From NCBI GenBank assembly GCA_023450775.1, contig JAEXGP010000392.1, positions 1 through 25,743 of the forward strand: DNA of 25,743 nt, written 5' to 3'. Under the pieces are notes generated by a model. The model ran no database searches. It worked only from the letters and a program-made list of their open reading frames with translations, and was not told the DNA's origin. The position numbers were made by a program, and so were the translations under genes. Source of the DNA: Actinomycetes bacterium. Lineage in GTDB: Bacteria > Actinomycetota > Acidimicrobiia > Acidimicrobiales > Microtrichaceae. Positions 16,753 to 24,454 of the stretch are shown here, piece by piece. Positions within the stretch are counted from its first letter, which is position 1; each line of letters starts with the position of its first letter.

Positions 16753-18855
16753 ATGGCCGAAGCAGGCGCCTACGGCTACGACGCGGAGCGGGCAGAGGAG
16801 CCACCACCGTCGGTCACTCTGGTCGCCGGCACGAGCTTCGTCGTGTGCTCACCGGCGGGCACGGTGCGACCACAGGACCACGCCGGGTACTTCGCCGGGG
16901 ACACCCGACTCCTGTCCGCGCTCGACGTGCATGTCGACGGTCAGTCGATCCGGTTGCTGGACCACCATCACGAGCCGACCACGCTGACCGCCGTCGGGTA
17001 CGTCGGCACGGATGTACGGCCCAGCCTGGCGATCACGTCCACGCTGCAGCTCGGCGAGCAGCTGTCCCTGACCATCGGGATCGAACACCTCGAGCCGCTG
17101 CCGCTCGTGGCGACGTTGTCGCTGGAGGTCGACGCCGACTTCGCAGACGTCTTCGACGTGAAGCAGGGCACCCAGGGCAGCCACCGTCACGTGGCGGTGG
17201 AACCGGTTCCGACCGGGATCGAGCTGCGCTACGAGCACGACGGCTTCGAACGGGCGGTCCAGATCGCAGCCCCGGCGGACCACACCGTCACTCCCGAGGG
17301 GCTCGTGGTGGCAGTGCCGCTCGGACCGAGGGGCCGGGCCGAGCTCCGGTTCGAGTTCGTACCGCTGCTGGAGCAGGACGAGGCGGATCCACCGTCGCCC
17401 ACTCCGACCAGCGCCACCGCCCGATCCTTGGCCGGGGCCGATCCGGCGATCAAAACGGCGCCGCGGGATCTGGGCGCACAGGTCCGGCGCGGCGTCGCCG
17501 ACCTCCGCACGCTCCTCCTGGACGATCCGGACTCGCCGGACCGGCCGATCGTCGCCGCGGGGTCGCCGTGGTTCCTGGCCCTCTTCGGTCGGGACTCGAT
17601 CATCACGGCGTGGCAATCGCTCCCGCTGGGCACGGAGCTGGCCGTGGGGGTGCTCGAAGCGCTGGCGGCACGCCAGGGTCGCCGAGAGGTGACCGCAACG
17701 GCGGAGCAGCCCGGACGCATCCTCCACGAGGTGCGTCGAGGTGAGGTGGTGCGCCGCGCCGGCGGATGGGGCGAGGTGTACTACGGATCGGCGGACGCCA
17801 CTCCCCTGTTCGTCATGCTCCTTGCCGAGGCGTGGCGATGGGGCGCACCGACGGATCGGATCGCGGCGCTGCTGCCGGCGGCCGAGCGAGCGGTCGAGTG
17901 GATCGACGGTGCAGGCGATCCCGACGGCAACGGGTTCGTGGAGACGAGCCTGCCCCGACGCGGTTCGACCGCGGCGCTGGTGAACCAGTCCTGGAAGGAC
18001 TCCGACGACTCCATCCGGCACCCCGACGGCAGGATCGCCACCCCACCGGTCGCGACCGTGGAGGTGCAGGGATACTGCGAGGCGGCCGAGCGCGCGCTCG
18101 CCGACCTGCGGGACGCCCTGGGCGACGGCGACGGCGGACCGCTGCGCGAACGCGCGGCCCGCCGCCGGGACGCGATCGACGCCGCCTACTGGCTCGACGA
18201 CGAACGGTGCCACGCCCTCGCCCTCGACGCCGACGGCGCGCCGGTCGCCTCCCCGTCGAGCAACGCCGGCCACCTCCTCTGGTCGGGCAGCGCGCTTCCC
18301 GAACGGCGCCAGCCGCTCGGGGCCCGCCTCATGGAGCCCGATCTGTTCAGCGGGCGCGGCATCCGGACCCTCGCCGCGTCCACCGCGGGCTACAACCCGC
18401 TCAGCTACCACTGCGGGTCCGTGTGGCCGCACGACTCGGCGATCGTGGCCGCAGGAATGCTGCGCTCCGGCTGCGACGACGAGGGTCAGCGGCTCGCCAC
18501 CGCGATCTCGGCGACGGCGACCCAGTTGGGCGGTCGCCTGCCGGAGCTCCTCGGGGGGTTCGATGCCGACCGCCAGGGCCGGCCGGTCCCCTACCCGACC
18601 GCATGCATGCCCCAGGCCTGGGCGGCCGGCACTCCCCTGCTCGTCGCGCGATCGCTGCTCGGCATCGATCCCGACCTCCCACGAGGCGTCCTGCACATCG
18701 AACCCCGGCTCCCCGACGGCGTACGGATGGAGGTGCGCGACATACCGCTCGGCGCTCAGCGCCTCGACGTCGTGGCGGTGGGCGACGAGATCGAGGAGTG
18801 CGAGATCTCCGGACCGGGCGACGTCGTCCTCAGCGCAGGACCACGCGCCTCGTAG
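16753..18855 (+). CDS. Glycogen-debranching-type amylo-alpha-1,6-glucosidase
   Basis: A 700-residue protein. The first 240 residues form the beta-rich N-terminal domain common to this group (VTLVAGTSFVVCSPAGTVRP, HAGYFAGDTRLLSALDVHVDG). A catalytic (alpha/alpha)6 barrel follows, with SPWFLALFGRDSIITAWQ (GRDS at 279-282), NQSWKDSDDSIRH (D416 region) and YNPLSYHCGSVWPHDSAIVAAGM (about 550-570). These are landmarks of bacterial amylo-alpha-1,6-glucosidase/GH63-like proteins that hydrolyse branch-point or related glucosidic bonds. No signal peptide: cytosolic. The start is ATG 16753; GTG 16744 is three codons earlier behind GGGGTAC. The GT4 gene just upstream and this gene probably act on the same glucan. 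Confidence 0.85.
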   Translation: MAEAGAYGYDAERAEEPPPSVTLVAGTSFVVCSPAGTVRPQDHAGYFAGDTRLLSALDVHVDGQSIRLLDHHHEPTTLTAVGYVGTDVRPSLAITSTLQLGEQLSLTIGIEHLEPLPLVATLSLEVDADFADVFDVKQGTQGSHRHVAVEPVPTGIELRYEHDGFERAVQIAAPADHTVTPEGLVVAVPLGPRGRAELRFEFVPLLEQDEADPPSPTPTSATARSLAGADPAIKTAPRDLGAQVRRGVADLRTLLLDDPDSPDRPIVAAGSPWFLALFGRDSIITAWQSLPLGTELAVGVLEALAARQGRREVTATAEQPGRILHEVRRGEVVRRAGGWGEVYYGSADATPLFVMLLAEAWRWGAPTDRIAALLPAAERAVEWIDGAGDPDGNGFVETSLPRRGSTAALVNQSWKDSDDSIRHPDGRIATPPVATVEVQGYCEAAERALADLRDALGDGDGGPLRERAARRRDAIDAAYWLDDERCHALALDADGAPVASPSSNAGHLLWSGSALPERRQPLGARLMEPDLFSGRGIRTLAASTAGYNPLSYHCGSVWPHDSAIVAAGMLRSGCDDEGQRLATAISATATQLGGRLPELLGGFDADRQGRPVPYPTACMPQAWAAGTPLLVARSLLGIDPDLPRGVLHIEPRLPDGVRMEVRDIPLGAQRLDVVAVGDEIEECEISGPGDVVLSAGPRAS

Positions 18856-18890
18856 CCCCGCTCCGGTCCACTCAGGAGGGCAGCTCGAAG

Positions 18891-18953
18891 ATGAACAGAT
18901 GCCCAGGACCCCACCAGGTCCGACGTCGTCGATCGCCTACATTCCGCCGGTGA
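18891..18953 (+). CDS. Possible 20-residue leader peptide before the phosphatase
   Basis: ATG 18891 opens a 20-codon ORF, arginine- and proline-rich (ending RRRRSPTFRR). AGGAGGG at 18874-18880 lies 10 bases upstream and GAAG directly before the ATG. Its TGA (18951-18953) overlaps the GTG at 18950 in the phosphatase frame, a GTGA junction typical of translational coupling. It could pace or couple translation of the phosphatase. A chance ORF is possible at this length. Confidence 0.35.
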   Translation: MNRCPGPHQVRRRRSPTFRR

Positions 18954-20002
18954 ACTCCGCTCCCCCGCCCCGACGCATCGACCGCGGAGGCCTCGCTCTC
19001 GGTCTGTGCATCACCCTGGTCACAGGTGCGACCTACCTCTTGTTCTCGAGCGGTGATCGAAGCCCGCTGACCCTCCTGTGCATCGCGCCCCTGGTGACCG
19101 CCCTGTTCAGCGGCGTGCGCGAGACGTTGACCGTCGGGGTGGTGACCGTCGTCATGGCCGCCGTGCTCGGAACCACGGGCTCGGGCCTCGATGCGGTGGA
19201 TCTGGTGCTGCGCCTCGCAGCCATGGTCGTCGTCGTCGCCGCAACCGTCTGGATCGCGGCGAGCCGTCGCTCACGGGAGCGCGAGCTGAGAGCGCTGGCC
19301 GACCACCGGCGCACCTGGTCGGCGCTGCAGACACGCCTCGTCACGCGCCCCAACCCTCCGGAGGGCGTGGCGGTGGACGTCCGCTACCTCCCGTGCGACC
19401 AGCACCTCGACATCGGCGGCGACTTCGTGGATGCCGTGACTCTTCCTGACGGTGCGCTGGGCTTCGTGCTGGGCGACGTGACCGGTCACGGTCCGGAGGC
19501 CGCGGCGTTCGGCGTGGTGCTCCGTTCCGGCTGGAAGGGCATCGCGATGCAGGCGCCTGCGGAGCCCGACCGATGGCTCGCCGCCATGCAGCACACCTAC
19601 TTCGAGGACGGCCGGTACGACGGGTTCGCCACGGCGCTCGTCGGGCGCTACTGCGTCGACACCTCGGAGCTCGCGCTGAGCTCAGCCGGACACTGCTGGC
19701 CGGTGCTCGACCGTGACGGGCCGGTTCTCGTCGACACGCACAACGGGATGCCCCTCGGCATCTCCCGCGACGCCAGCTGGCGGACCACGGAGATGCGCCT
19801 CGACAAGGGCGAGGCCATGCTGCTCTACACGGACGGACTCGTCGAGAACCGGATGAGCCGGGTCGATCGGGAGCGGTTCGGAGAGGAGCGGCTCGTGGAG
19901 TGGATCAGGGCCCACGGGATCGACCTCGACCTGCTCCTCGCAGACTTCGAGGGTCCCGGCTACAGCGACGACGTCGCCCTGGTGCGTCTCGCTCCCGTCT
20001 AG
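18950..20002 (+). CDS. Membrane-anchored SpoIIE/PP2C-type serine/threonine phosphatase
   Basis: About 350 residues. Four membrane segments lie at the N-terminus (GGLALGLCITLVTGATYLL, PLTLLCIAPLVTALFSG, TVGVVTVVMAAVLGTTG, LVLRLAAMVVVVAATVWIAA), then a basic linker and a cytosolic phosphatase domain. The domain has the metal-binding Asps of the PPM/SpoIIE family: DIGGDFVDA, GDVTGHGPEA, LYTDGLVE and YSDDVALVRL. Such proteins dephosphorylate serine/threonine, often anti-sigma-factor antagonists. No anti-sigma or STAS gene is adjacent, so the target is unknown. GTG 18950 is chosen for its GTGA overlap with the short upstream ORF; ATG 18899 would add 17 residues but stands 18 bases from the AGGAGGG. 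Confidence 0.85.
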   Translation: MNSAPPPRRIDRGGLALGLCITLVTGATYLLFSSGDRSPLTLLCIAPLVTALFSGVRETLTVGVVTVVMAAVLGTTGSGLDAVDLVLRLAAMVVVVAATVWIAASRRSRERELRALADHRRTWSALQTRLVTRPNPPEGVAVDVRYLPCDQHLDIGGDFVDAVTLPDGALGFVLGDVTGHGPEAAAFGVVLRSGWKGIAMQAPAEPDRWLAAMQHTYFEDGRYDGFATALVGRYCVDTSELALSSAGHCWPVLDRDGPVLVDTHNGMPLGISRDASWRTTEMRLDKGEAMLLYTDGLVENRMSRVDRERFGEERLVEWIRAHGIDLDLLLADFEGPGYSDDVALVRLAPV

Positions 20003-20053
20003 GGGTTCGGCGCGCTCCGTCCGTTCCTCAGCGGTCGAGCGGACGACCCACGC

Positions 20054-20551
20054 TCAGCCGCCTGAGCTCCCGACCGCCGCCACGAACAGCGCGCAGGCGG
20101 CCAGGGCGCATGCAGTGCGCAGGTGGTTGCCGGCGGTCCAGGCCCTCGAGTAACGACGCCAGATCTCCGCGGCGTCCGAGCCCGGGTCCGCGACCGCCGC
20201 CAGACGTTCGTTGCGCGGCACGTGGACGGCAACGGTGAGCGCGACCGACGCGAGGTACTCCGATGCGCCGGCCATCAGCAGCTGGCCGTCACGCGTCGAC
20301 CGGGCGTCGATGCCCTCGATGCCGAGCGCGACGCTCGCCGCGGCGGCCCCGAACAGGGCGGTCATGAACAGCGGCGTGACAGCGCGGCGGTTGATCGCCT
20401 GCATCGCCTGGATCGAGCGGTCACCGGGGAGGTCGTCGAGGGCCCGCATGACGAACGTGGAGAACGCGAAGTACACGCCGGCGGTGATCCCGGAGCCCAC
20501 TGCGGCAGCAGCCACCGTCGCGTCGAGCGCGCGTTCCGGCACCACGCTCAC
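20054..20551 (-). CDS. DUF1772-family membrane protein
   Basis: About 165 residues with four likely membrane segments: TVAAAAVGSGITAGVYFAFSTF, TPLFMTALFGAAAASVALGI, LMAGASEYLASVALTVAVHV and TACALAACALFVAAVG. The first carries the GxxAGVYFAFSTFVMRAL and AMQAINRRAVTPLFM pattern typical of DUF1772, a group related to anthrone-oxygenase-like proteins. The family's biochemical role is unclear. GTG 20551 overlaps the TGA of the NmrA-like gene (GTGA), so the two are translationally coupled; GTG 20560 is three codons earlier. The pair probably responds together to the divergent AraC regulator. Confidence 0.82.
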   Translation of the reverse strand: MSVVPERALDATVAAAAVGSGITAGVYFAFSTFVMRALDDLPGDRSIQAMQAINRRAVTPLFMTALFGAAAASVALGIEGIDARSTRDGQLLMAGASEYLASVALTVAVHVPRNERLAAVADPGSDAAEIWRRYSRAWTAGNHLRTACALAACALFVAAVGSSGG

Positions 20552-21375
20552 CGCGACCACACCCCGTCGCCGGCGGTGCGCTCGGCATAGGCAGCGAACG
20601 AGCCTGCTGGTCGGCCGAGCAGCGCCGGCAGGTCACCCGTGACGAAGGCGTTGCGCCCGTCGGTGACCGAGTGGAACAGCTCGGCGTAGGCCTTCGCCTC
20701 ATCGTCCGCGACACCGGCGGCGACCGCGGCCTCGACGTAGCCGCCCACCGAGACGGGGAGGTACAGCACCACTCGACCGATGGCGCGGGACAGGATCCGG
20801 GCGACGTCGGAGAACGACAGGAGCTCCGGTCCGGTGAGCTCGTACGGCGCACTCCGGTGGCTCGCGGGGTCGGTCAGGCACAGCGTCGCGGCCTCGGCGA
20901 GGTCCTCGGCGTCGACGAACGGCTCGACGACATCCCCTGCGGGCAGCGAGATGACGCCCTCCAGAACCGGCTCGAGCAGGAACGACTCCGAGAAGTTCTG
21001 GTCGAACCATGCGCTTCGCAGGACGGTGACGTGGCCCGCGGTGCTCCGGAGCGCGTCCTCGGCGTTCGCGGCGCCCTCCTCACCGCGCCCTGAGAGCAGG
21101 ACGAGGTGGTCGATCCCTTCGGTCCGGCACACCGATCCGAAGGCAGCCAGGGCGTCGTCGCCGCCCGGGAATCCGATGTCGGGCACGTAGGTGACGAAGG
21201 CGGCCGAACATCCTGCGACGAACGGCGCCCATGTCGACCGGTCCTCCCAGTCGAACGGCGGCCCACCGGAGCGGGAGCCGATGCGGACGTCGACCCCGGC
21301 GTCCCGGAGGCGTCGTGCGACGCGGGATCCGACCTTGCCGGTGCCGACGGTGATGGCGACAGGTGGTGTGTTCAT
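20548..21375 (-). CDS. NmrA-like NAD(P)-binding protein
   Basis: The 275-residue protein starts PPVAITVGTGKVGSRVARRL, a GxGxxG dinucleotide-binding Rossmann motif, and continues VDVRIGSRSGG, AAFVTYVPDIGFPGG, DHLVLLSGRG and VTVLRSAWFDQNFSE. This is the atypical short-chain dehydrogenase/NmrA layout: no YxxxK pair is obvious at the usual place, so it may be a redox sensor or a reductase/isomerase acting on a small substrate. The start is ATG 21375; an upstream ATG at 21411 would overlap the divergent promoter region. It is co-translated with the DUF1772 gene and divergent from an AraC regulator 80 bp away. Confidence 0.85.
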   Translation of the reverse strand: MNTPPVAITVGTGKVGSRVARRLRDAGVDVRIGSRSGGPPFDWEDRSTWAPFVAGCSAAFVTYVPDIGFPGGDDALAAFGSVCRTEGIDHLVLLSGRGEEGAANAEDALRSTAGHVTVLRSAWFDQNFSESFLLEPVLEGVISLPAGDVVEPFVDAEDLAEAATLCLTDPASHRSAPYELTGPELLSFSDVARILSRAIGRVVLYLPVSVGGYVEAAVAAGVADDEAKAYAELFHSVTDGRNAFVTGDLPALLGRPAGSFAAYAERTAGDGVWSR

Positions 21376-21407
21376 GGCTCGATCATCAGGCCACCCCGCC
21401 AGATCGT

Positions 21408-21420
21408 CCATAGCTTATGG
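21408..21420. promoter_or_regulatory. CCATA-GCT-TATGG dyad between NmrA-like and AraC genes
   Basis: Perfect 5-bp arms around a 3-bp spacer, in the only AT-rich stretch of the 80 bp between the two divergent starts. A likely binding site for the AraC-type regulator, by position and symmetry. Confidence 0.4.
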
Positions 21421-21455
21421 TCGCTCATTCATTCGTCAGCGTCTACGCTCGCCAT

Positions 21456-22448
21456 GTGGACCTGCTCGGCGCTCTGTTCGACGACGCTCGCCAGGAGCCC
21501 GCGTTCCTCCTGCGCACGCAGATGCGGACGCCGTTCGCCATCGAGCTGCGCGACGGCGCGCCGCTGTGCTTGGTGGTGGCCGCTCGGGGTCGTGTGACCG
21601 TCCGGCTCGACGCCGACGTGGTCGAGGTGCCGGAGGGTTCGACGGTCCTCGTGCGCGGTGAGCGCCCGTGGGTCGTCGCCGACCGGGCCGACAGCGACGT
21701 CACCGCCGTGATCCACCCTGGCCAGCACTGCGAGAACATCGCCGGCGAGCCGGTGGCCGAGCAGTGGTCGCAGGGCGTCCGCACCTGGGGCAACACGGCC
21801 GACCTCGACGCGGGCCACGTGATGCTCACCGGCACGTACGAGCACATGTCGCAGCGGGCGCGCCTGCTGCTCGACGCCATTCCGGACGTGCTGGTCGTGC
21901 CGGAGGGAGCGATCGATCCGGCGCTGCTCGCGCTCTTCGCCACCGAGGTGGTTCGCGACGACATCGCGCAACCGGTCGTCCTCGAGCGGATGCTCGACCT
22001 CATCGTCGTGCTGGCGATCCGCCACTGGCTCCGCAGCGCGGAGGCAGTTCCGCCGGGTGTCGTGCGGGGTCTGTCGGACCCCGCCGTCGGCGCGGCGATC
22101 CGCCTCATGCAGTCGGCACCCTCCGAGCGGTGGACGGTGCAGGCGCTCGCCCGTCGTGTGGATGTCTCACGGGCGACGTTCGCCAAGCGGTTCCACGAGC
22201 TCGTCGGCACGACGCCGATCGCGTTCCTCACGGACTGGCGCCTCTCGCTCGGTGCCGATCTGCTCACGACCACCGACCTGTCGATCGCCCAGATCGCCGA
22301 CGACGTCGGCTACGGCAGCGCGTTCGCGTTCAGCACCGCGTTCAAGCGCCGCTTCGCCGTGAGCCCCCACCGCTACCGCCGCGGAGATCGGGTCGAGGCT
22401 CCACCGACTGATGAGGCTCCGGTTGCGGCAGCCACCGGCGATCAGTGA
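21456..22448 (+). CDS. AraC-family transcriptional regulator with cupin N-terminus
   Basis: 330 residues from GTG 21456. The N-terminal half reads VDLLGALFDDARQEPAFLLRTQMRTPFAIEL and LVVAARGRVTVRLDADVVEVPEGSTVLVRG, the beta-rich cupin-type effector domain common in actinobacterial AraC regulators. The C-terminus has both AraC helix-turn-helix motifs: WTVQALARRVDVSRATFAKRF and LSIAQIADDVGYGSAFAFSTAFKRRFAVSPHRYRR. The GTG 21456 start gives the typical family N-terminus; ATG 21417 lies inside the dyad. Likely activates or represses the divergent NmrA-like/DUF1772 operon; the effector is unknown. Its end overlaps the luciferase-like gene by seven bases. Confidence 0.9.
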   Translation: MDLLGALFDDARQEPAFLLRTQMRTPFAIELRDGAPLCLVVAARGRVTVRLDADVVEVPEGSTVLVRGERPWVVADRADSDVTAVIHPGQHCENIAGEPVAEQWSQGVRTWGNTADLDAGHVMLTGTYEHMSQRARLLLDAIPDVLVVPEGAIDPALLALFATEVVRDDIAQPVVLERMLDLIVVLAIRHWLRSAEAVPPGVVRGLSDPAVGAAIRLMQSAPSERWTVQALARRVDVSRATFAKRFHELVGTTPIAFLTDWRLSLGADLLTTTDLSIAQIADDVGYGSAFAFSTAFKRRFAVSPHRYRRGDRVEAPPTDEAPVAAATGDQ

Positions 22449-23377
22449 TCGCTCGTCGCCAGCGCTCCGAGGAGATCGAGGGTCCTCTGTCGCTCGTCGT
22501 CCGACCCGAGCGGGGTGGCGAGGATCTCGGTCGCACCGGCGTCGAGCAGCCGCCGCAGCGCTGCCTCGACCTCGCGCTCGGACCCGGCGACGATCGCGTC
22601 GCCCGGTCCGGACACCCCTTCGAGCTCGAACATCCGGGCATAGCTGGGGAGCTGCGCGGCCAGCCCGAACCGCTCCTGCGATTCGGCGCGCAGGCCATCG
22701 GCGTCGTCGGTCACGACCACGATCGCGTTCGTGACCACCTTCGGCGCCAGCCGCCCTTCGGCTTGGGCGGCTCGGGTGATGCGAGGCACGACATGGTTCT
22801 CCAGGGTCCACGGACCGGACCAGGTCACGATCGTGCCGTCCGTTCGCCGACCGGCGAGCTCGAGCATGCGGGGCCCCAGGGCAGCGAGCAGCACCGACGG
22901 GCCATGAGCGACGGGGATGTCGACGACGCCATGAGCCGAGAAGCGACCGACCCGGGCGCCGGCGTCGACGACCCGTCCGTCCAGCGCGGGCAACAGCACG
23001 TCGAGGAACTCGGCGAGTCTCCCGAGCGGTCGGTCGACCGGTTCGCCGTACACCCCGGCGACCAGCGGTGCGTGGCTGGTCCCGAGCCCGAGCGTCAGCC
23101 GACCCCCTGTGACCGCATGGGTGGTCAACGCCGCGCTGGCAAGAGCCAGTGGGTGTGACAGCCCCGCGACGAGTACCGCCGTTCCCAGCTCGATCCCCGG
23201 CGCGGCGGACGCCGATGCGGCGATCGACGTGAGCGGGTCCCACGGGGTCATCCCCTCCACGGGCGGGAGCTGAGGCCACCACGCTCCCGCGAGTCCGTGG
23301 GCGCCGACATCACGGACCTCGGCCACGATCCCGTCGTGGGCCCGGGCACCGACGGCGACGTTCAGGCTGACTCGCAT
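22442..23377 (-). CDS. Luciferase-like (LLM class, F420-type) oxidoreductase
   Basis: A 311-residue TIM-barrel protein. Typical segments are VRDVGAHGLAGAWWPQL, GIELGTAVLVAGLSHPLALASAALTTHAVTGGRLTLGLGTSH (the LTLGLG core), then GVYGEPVDRPLGRLAEFLDVL and VLLAALGPRMLELAGRRTDGTIVTW. This is the luciferase-like monooxygenase layout; in actinobacteria many members use coenzyme F420 or FMN to oxidise or reduce small substrates. The cofactor cannot be decided from motifs alone. The start is ATG 23377 behind TTGGAGGGCAC. Divergent from a TetR gene across a region with a strong operator-like repeat, so probably controlled by it. Confidence 0.85.
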   Translation of the reverse strand: MRVSLNVAVGARAHDGIVAEVRDVGAHGLAGAWWPQLPPVEGMTPWDPLTSIAASASAAPGIELGTAVLVAGLSHPLALASAALTTHAVTGGRLTLGLGTSHAPLVAGVYGEPVDRPLGRLAEFLDVLLPALDGRVVDAGARVGRFSAHGVVDIPVAHGPSVLLAALGPRMLELAGRRTDGTIVTWSGPWTLENHVVPRITRAAQAEGRLAPKVVTNAIVVVTDDADGLRAESQERFGLAAQLPSYARMFELEGVSGPGDAIVAGSEREVEAALRRLLDAGATEILATPLGSDDERQRTLDLLGALATSDH

Positions 23378-23405
23378 GTGCCCTCCAAGAGGTCTCGGTA
23401 GTATC

Positions 23406-23433
23406 CGGGGATAGTCCCCGAATATACGGGGAC
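23406..23433. promoter_or_regulatory. Triple half-site operator between luciferase-like and TetR genes
   Basis: CGGGGA (23406-23411), TCCCCG (23415-23420) and CGGGGA (23427-23432) alternate in orientation. GTCCCCG and CGGGGAC form perfect 7-bp arms around AATATA (23414-23433). It sits in the middle of the 91 bp between two divergent starts, within AT-rich flanks. Very likely the operator of the adjacent TetR. Confidence 0.65.
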
Positions 23434-23468
23434 ATTCTCCGGTTGTCGATGGTCGCCGAGGAGGGCAC

Positions 23469-24029
23469 GTGAGAGCTGACGCACGACGGAACCGCCAGCA
23501 GCTCGTCGACGCCGCCCGTCACGCGTTCGAGGAGCGGGGCGTCGACTGCTCGCTCGACGACATCGCTCGCAGGGCCGGCGTCGGGTCGGGGACGCTCTAC
23601 CGGCACTTCCCGACCCGCGACCATCTCGTCCTGGCGCTCATGGAAGAGGGCCTGGCCGAGCTCGAACGCGAGGCGGGCCGGCTCGCGGAGGAGCTGCCGC
23701 CGTCCGAGGCGCTCGTCGCGTGGCTGCATGCGTACGTCGAGCACGCGGCGCGTTTCCGCGGGCTCGCTGCGCGACTCGTGACCACGGACCTCGAGCAGGA
23801 GCCGCATGTCATCGACTGCCGGCCGGTGCACGAGGCCGGGCAGGAACTGGTGCTCGCCGCGGTCGCAGCCGGGGCGCTCGCGGCCCCTGCTGACCCCCAG
23901 GACGTCCTCGACCTGGCTGCCGCGGTCGCCTGGGTCCTCGAGCAGGGAGAGCGAGGAGGGGACCACGCCGACCGGCTGCTCGACCTCATCCTCGGCGGCC
24001 TGGTCGGGTCCAGCAGGTCGGGGTCCTGA
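23469..24029 (+). CDS. TetR family transcriptional regulator
   Basis: 186 residues from GTG 23469, preceded by GAGGAGGGCAC. The N-terminal domain is textbook TetR: RRNRQQLVDAARHAFEERGVDCSLDDIARRAGVGSGTLYRHFPTRDHLVLALM. The rest is a helical effector domain with WLHAYVEHAARFRGLAARL and AAVAWVLEQGERG. It most likely represses the divergent luciferase-like oxidoreductase and itself through the CGGGGA repeat between them. Its stop is three bases from the stop of the convergent MerR gene. Confidence 0.9.
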   Translation: MRADARRNRQQLVDAARHAFEERGVDCSLDDIARRAGVGSGTLYRHFPTRDHLVLALMEEGLAELEREAGRLAEELPPSEALVAWLHAYVEHAARFRGLAARLVTTDLEQEPHVIDCRPVHEAGQELVLAAVAAGALAAPADPQDVLDLAAAVAWVLEQGERGGDHADRLLDLILGGLVGSSRSGS

Positions 24030-24032
24030 CGA

Positions 24033-24377
24033 TCAGGGGTGCGAGTCGGTGATCGCGATGATCGCGTCGAGCCGGCGGAGTGCGGCGGTGAGACGCCGGC
24101 GCTGCTCGGCGATCCGTTCGCGCTCCTGTCGGAGCATCGTTCGCTGCTGCTCATCGGTGTGTCCGGTCTCGACGCAGGGCAGCAAGGCCGCGATGTTCCG
24201 ACTGGAGAGCCCGGCGGCGAACATGTCCTGGAAGAAGGCGACGCGCTCGACGGCGTCCGGTCCGTACTGCCGCTGACCCGCCGGGCTGCGTTCCGGCCGC
24301 AGCAGCCCCTGCTCCTCGTAGTAGCGGAGTGCACGCGTGCTGACACCCGAGCGCTCCGACAACTCCCCGATCCTCAC
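24033..24377 (-). CDS. MerR family transcriptional regulator
   Basis: 114 residues from GTG 24377 behind GGAGGAATCGCC. The N-terminal winged HTH VRIGELSERSGVSTRALRYYEEQGLL and RSPAGQRQYGPDAVERVAFF is canonical MerR. A dimerisation helix with EQQRTMLRQERERIAEQRRRL follows. A single cysteine (LLPCVETGH) does not make a metal-binding set, so it is probably of the small-molecule or redox-responsive kind found next to oxidoreductase genes. It faces the broken SDR gene across 77 bp with a dyad. An in-frame ATG at 24401 would lose the good ribosome site. Confidence 0.88.
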   Translation of the reverse strand: MRIGELSERSGVSTRALRYYEEQGLLRPERSPAGQRQYGPDAVERVAFFQDMFAAGLSSRNIAALLPCVETGHTDEQQRTMLRQERERIAEQRRRLTAALRRLDAIIAITDSHP

Positions 24378-24420
24378 GGCGATTCCTCCTGGACCTCGCA
24401 CCCATCGTTCCTGCCCTTGC

Positions 24421-24448
24421 CCTTGACGTCAACGTGAGGTCGTACCGT
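24421..24448. promoter_or_regulatory. MerR-type dyad and promoter for the SDR gene
   Basis: TTGACGTCAA (24423-24432) is a perfect palindrome inside CCTTGACGT-CA-ACGTGAGG, a near-dyad of the length MerR proteins bind. TACCGT (24443-24448) ends six bases before the SDR ATG, so the transcript may be leaderless. TTGCCC at 24417 would leave a 20-base spacer, longer than normal as in MerR-controlled promoters. Inferred from position. Confidence 0.4.
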
Positions 24449-24454
24449 CGTCGC

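Noticed and set aside
16849..18696. Long minus-strand frame antisense to the debranching enzyme
   Set aside because: No recognisable motifs; the plus strand carries conserved glucosidase segments.
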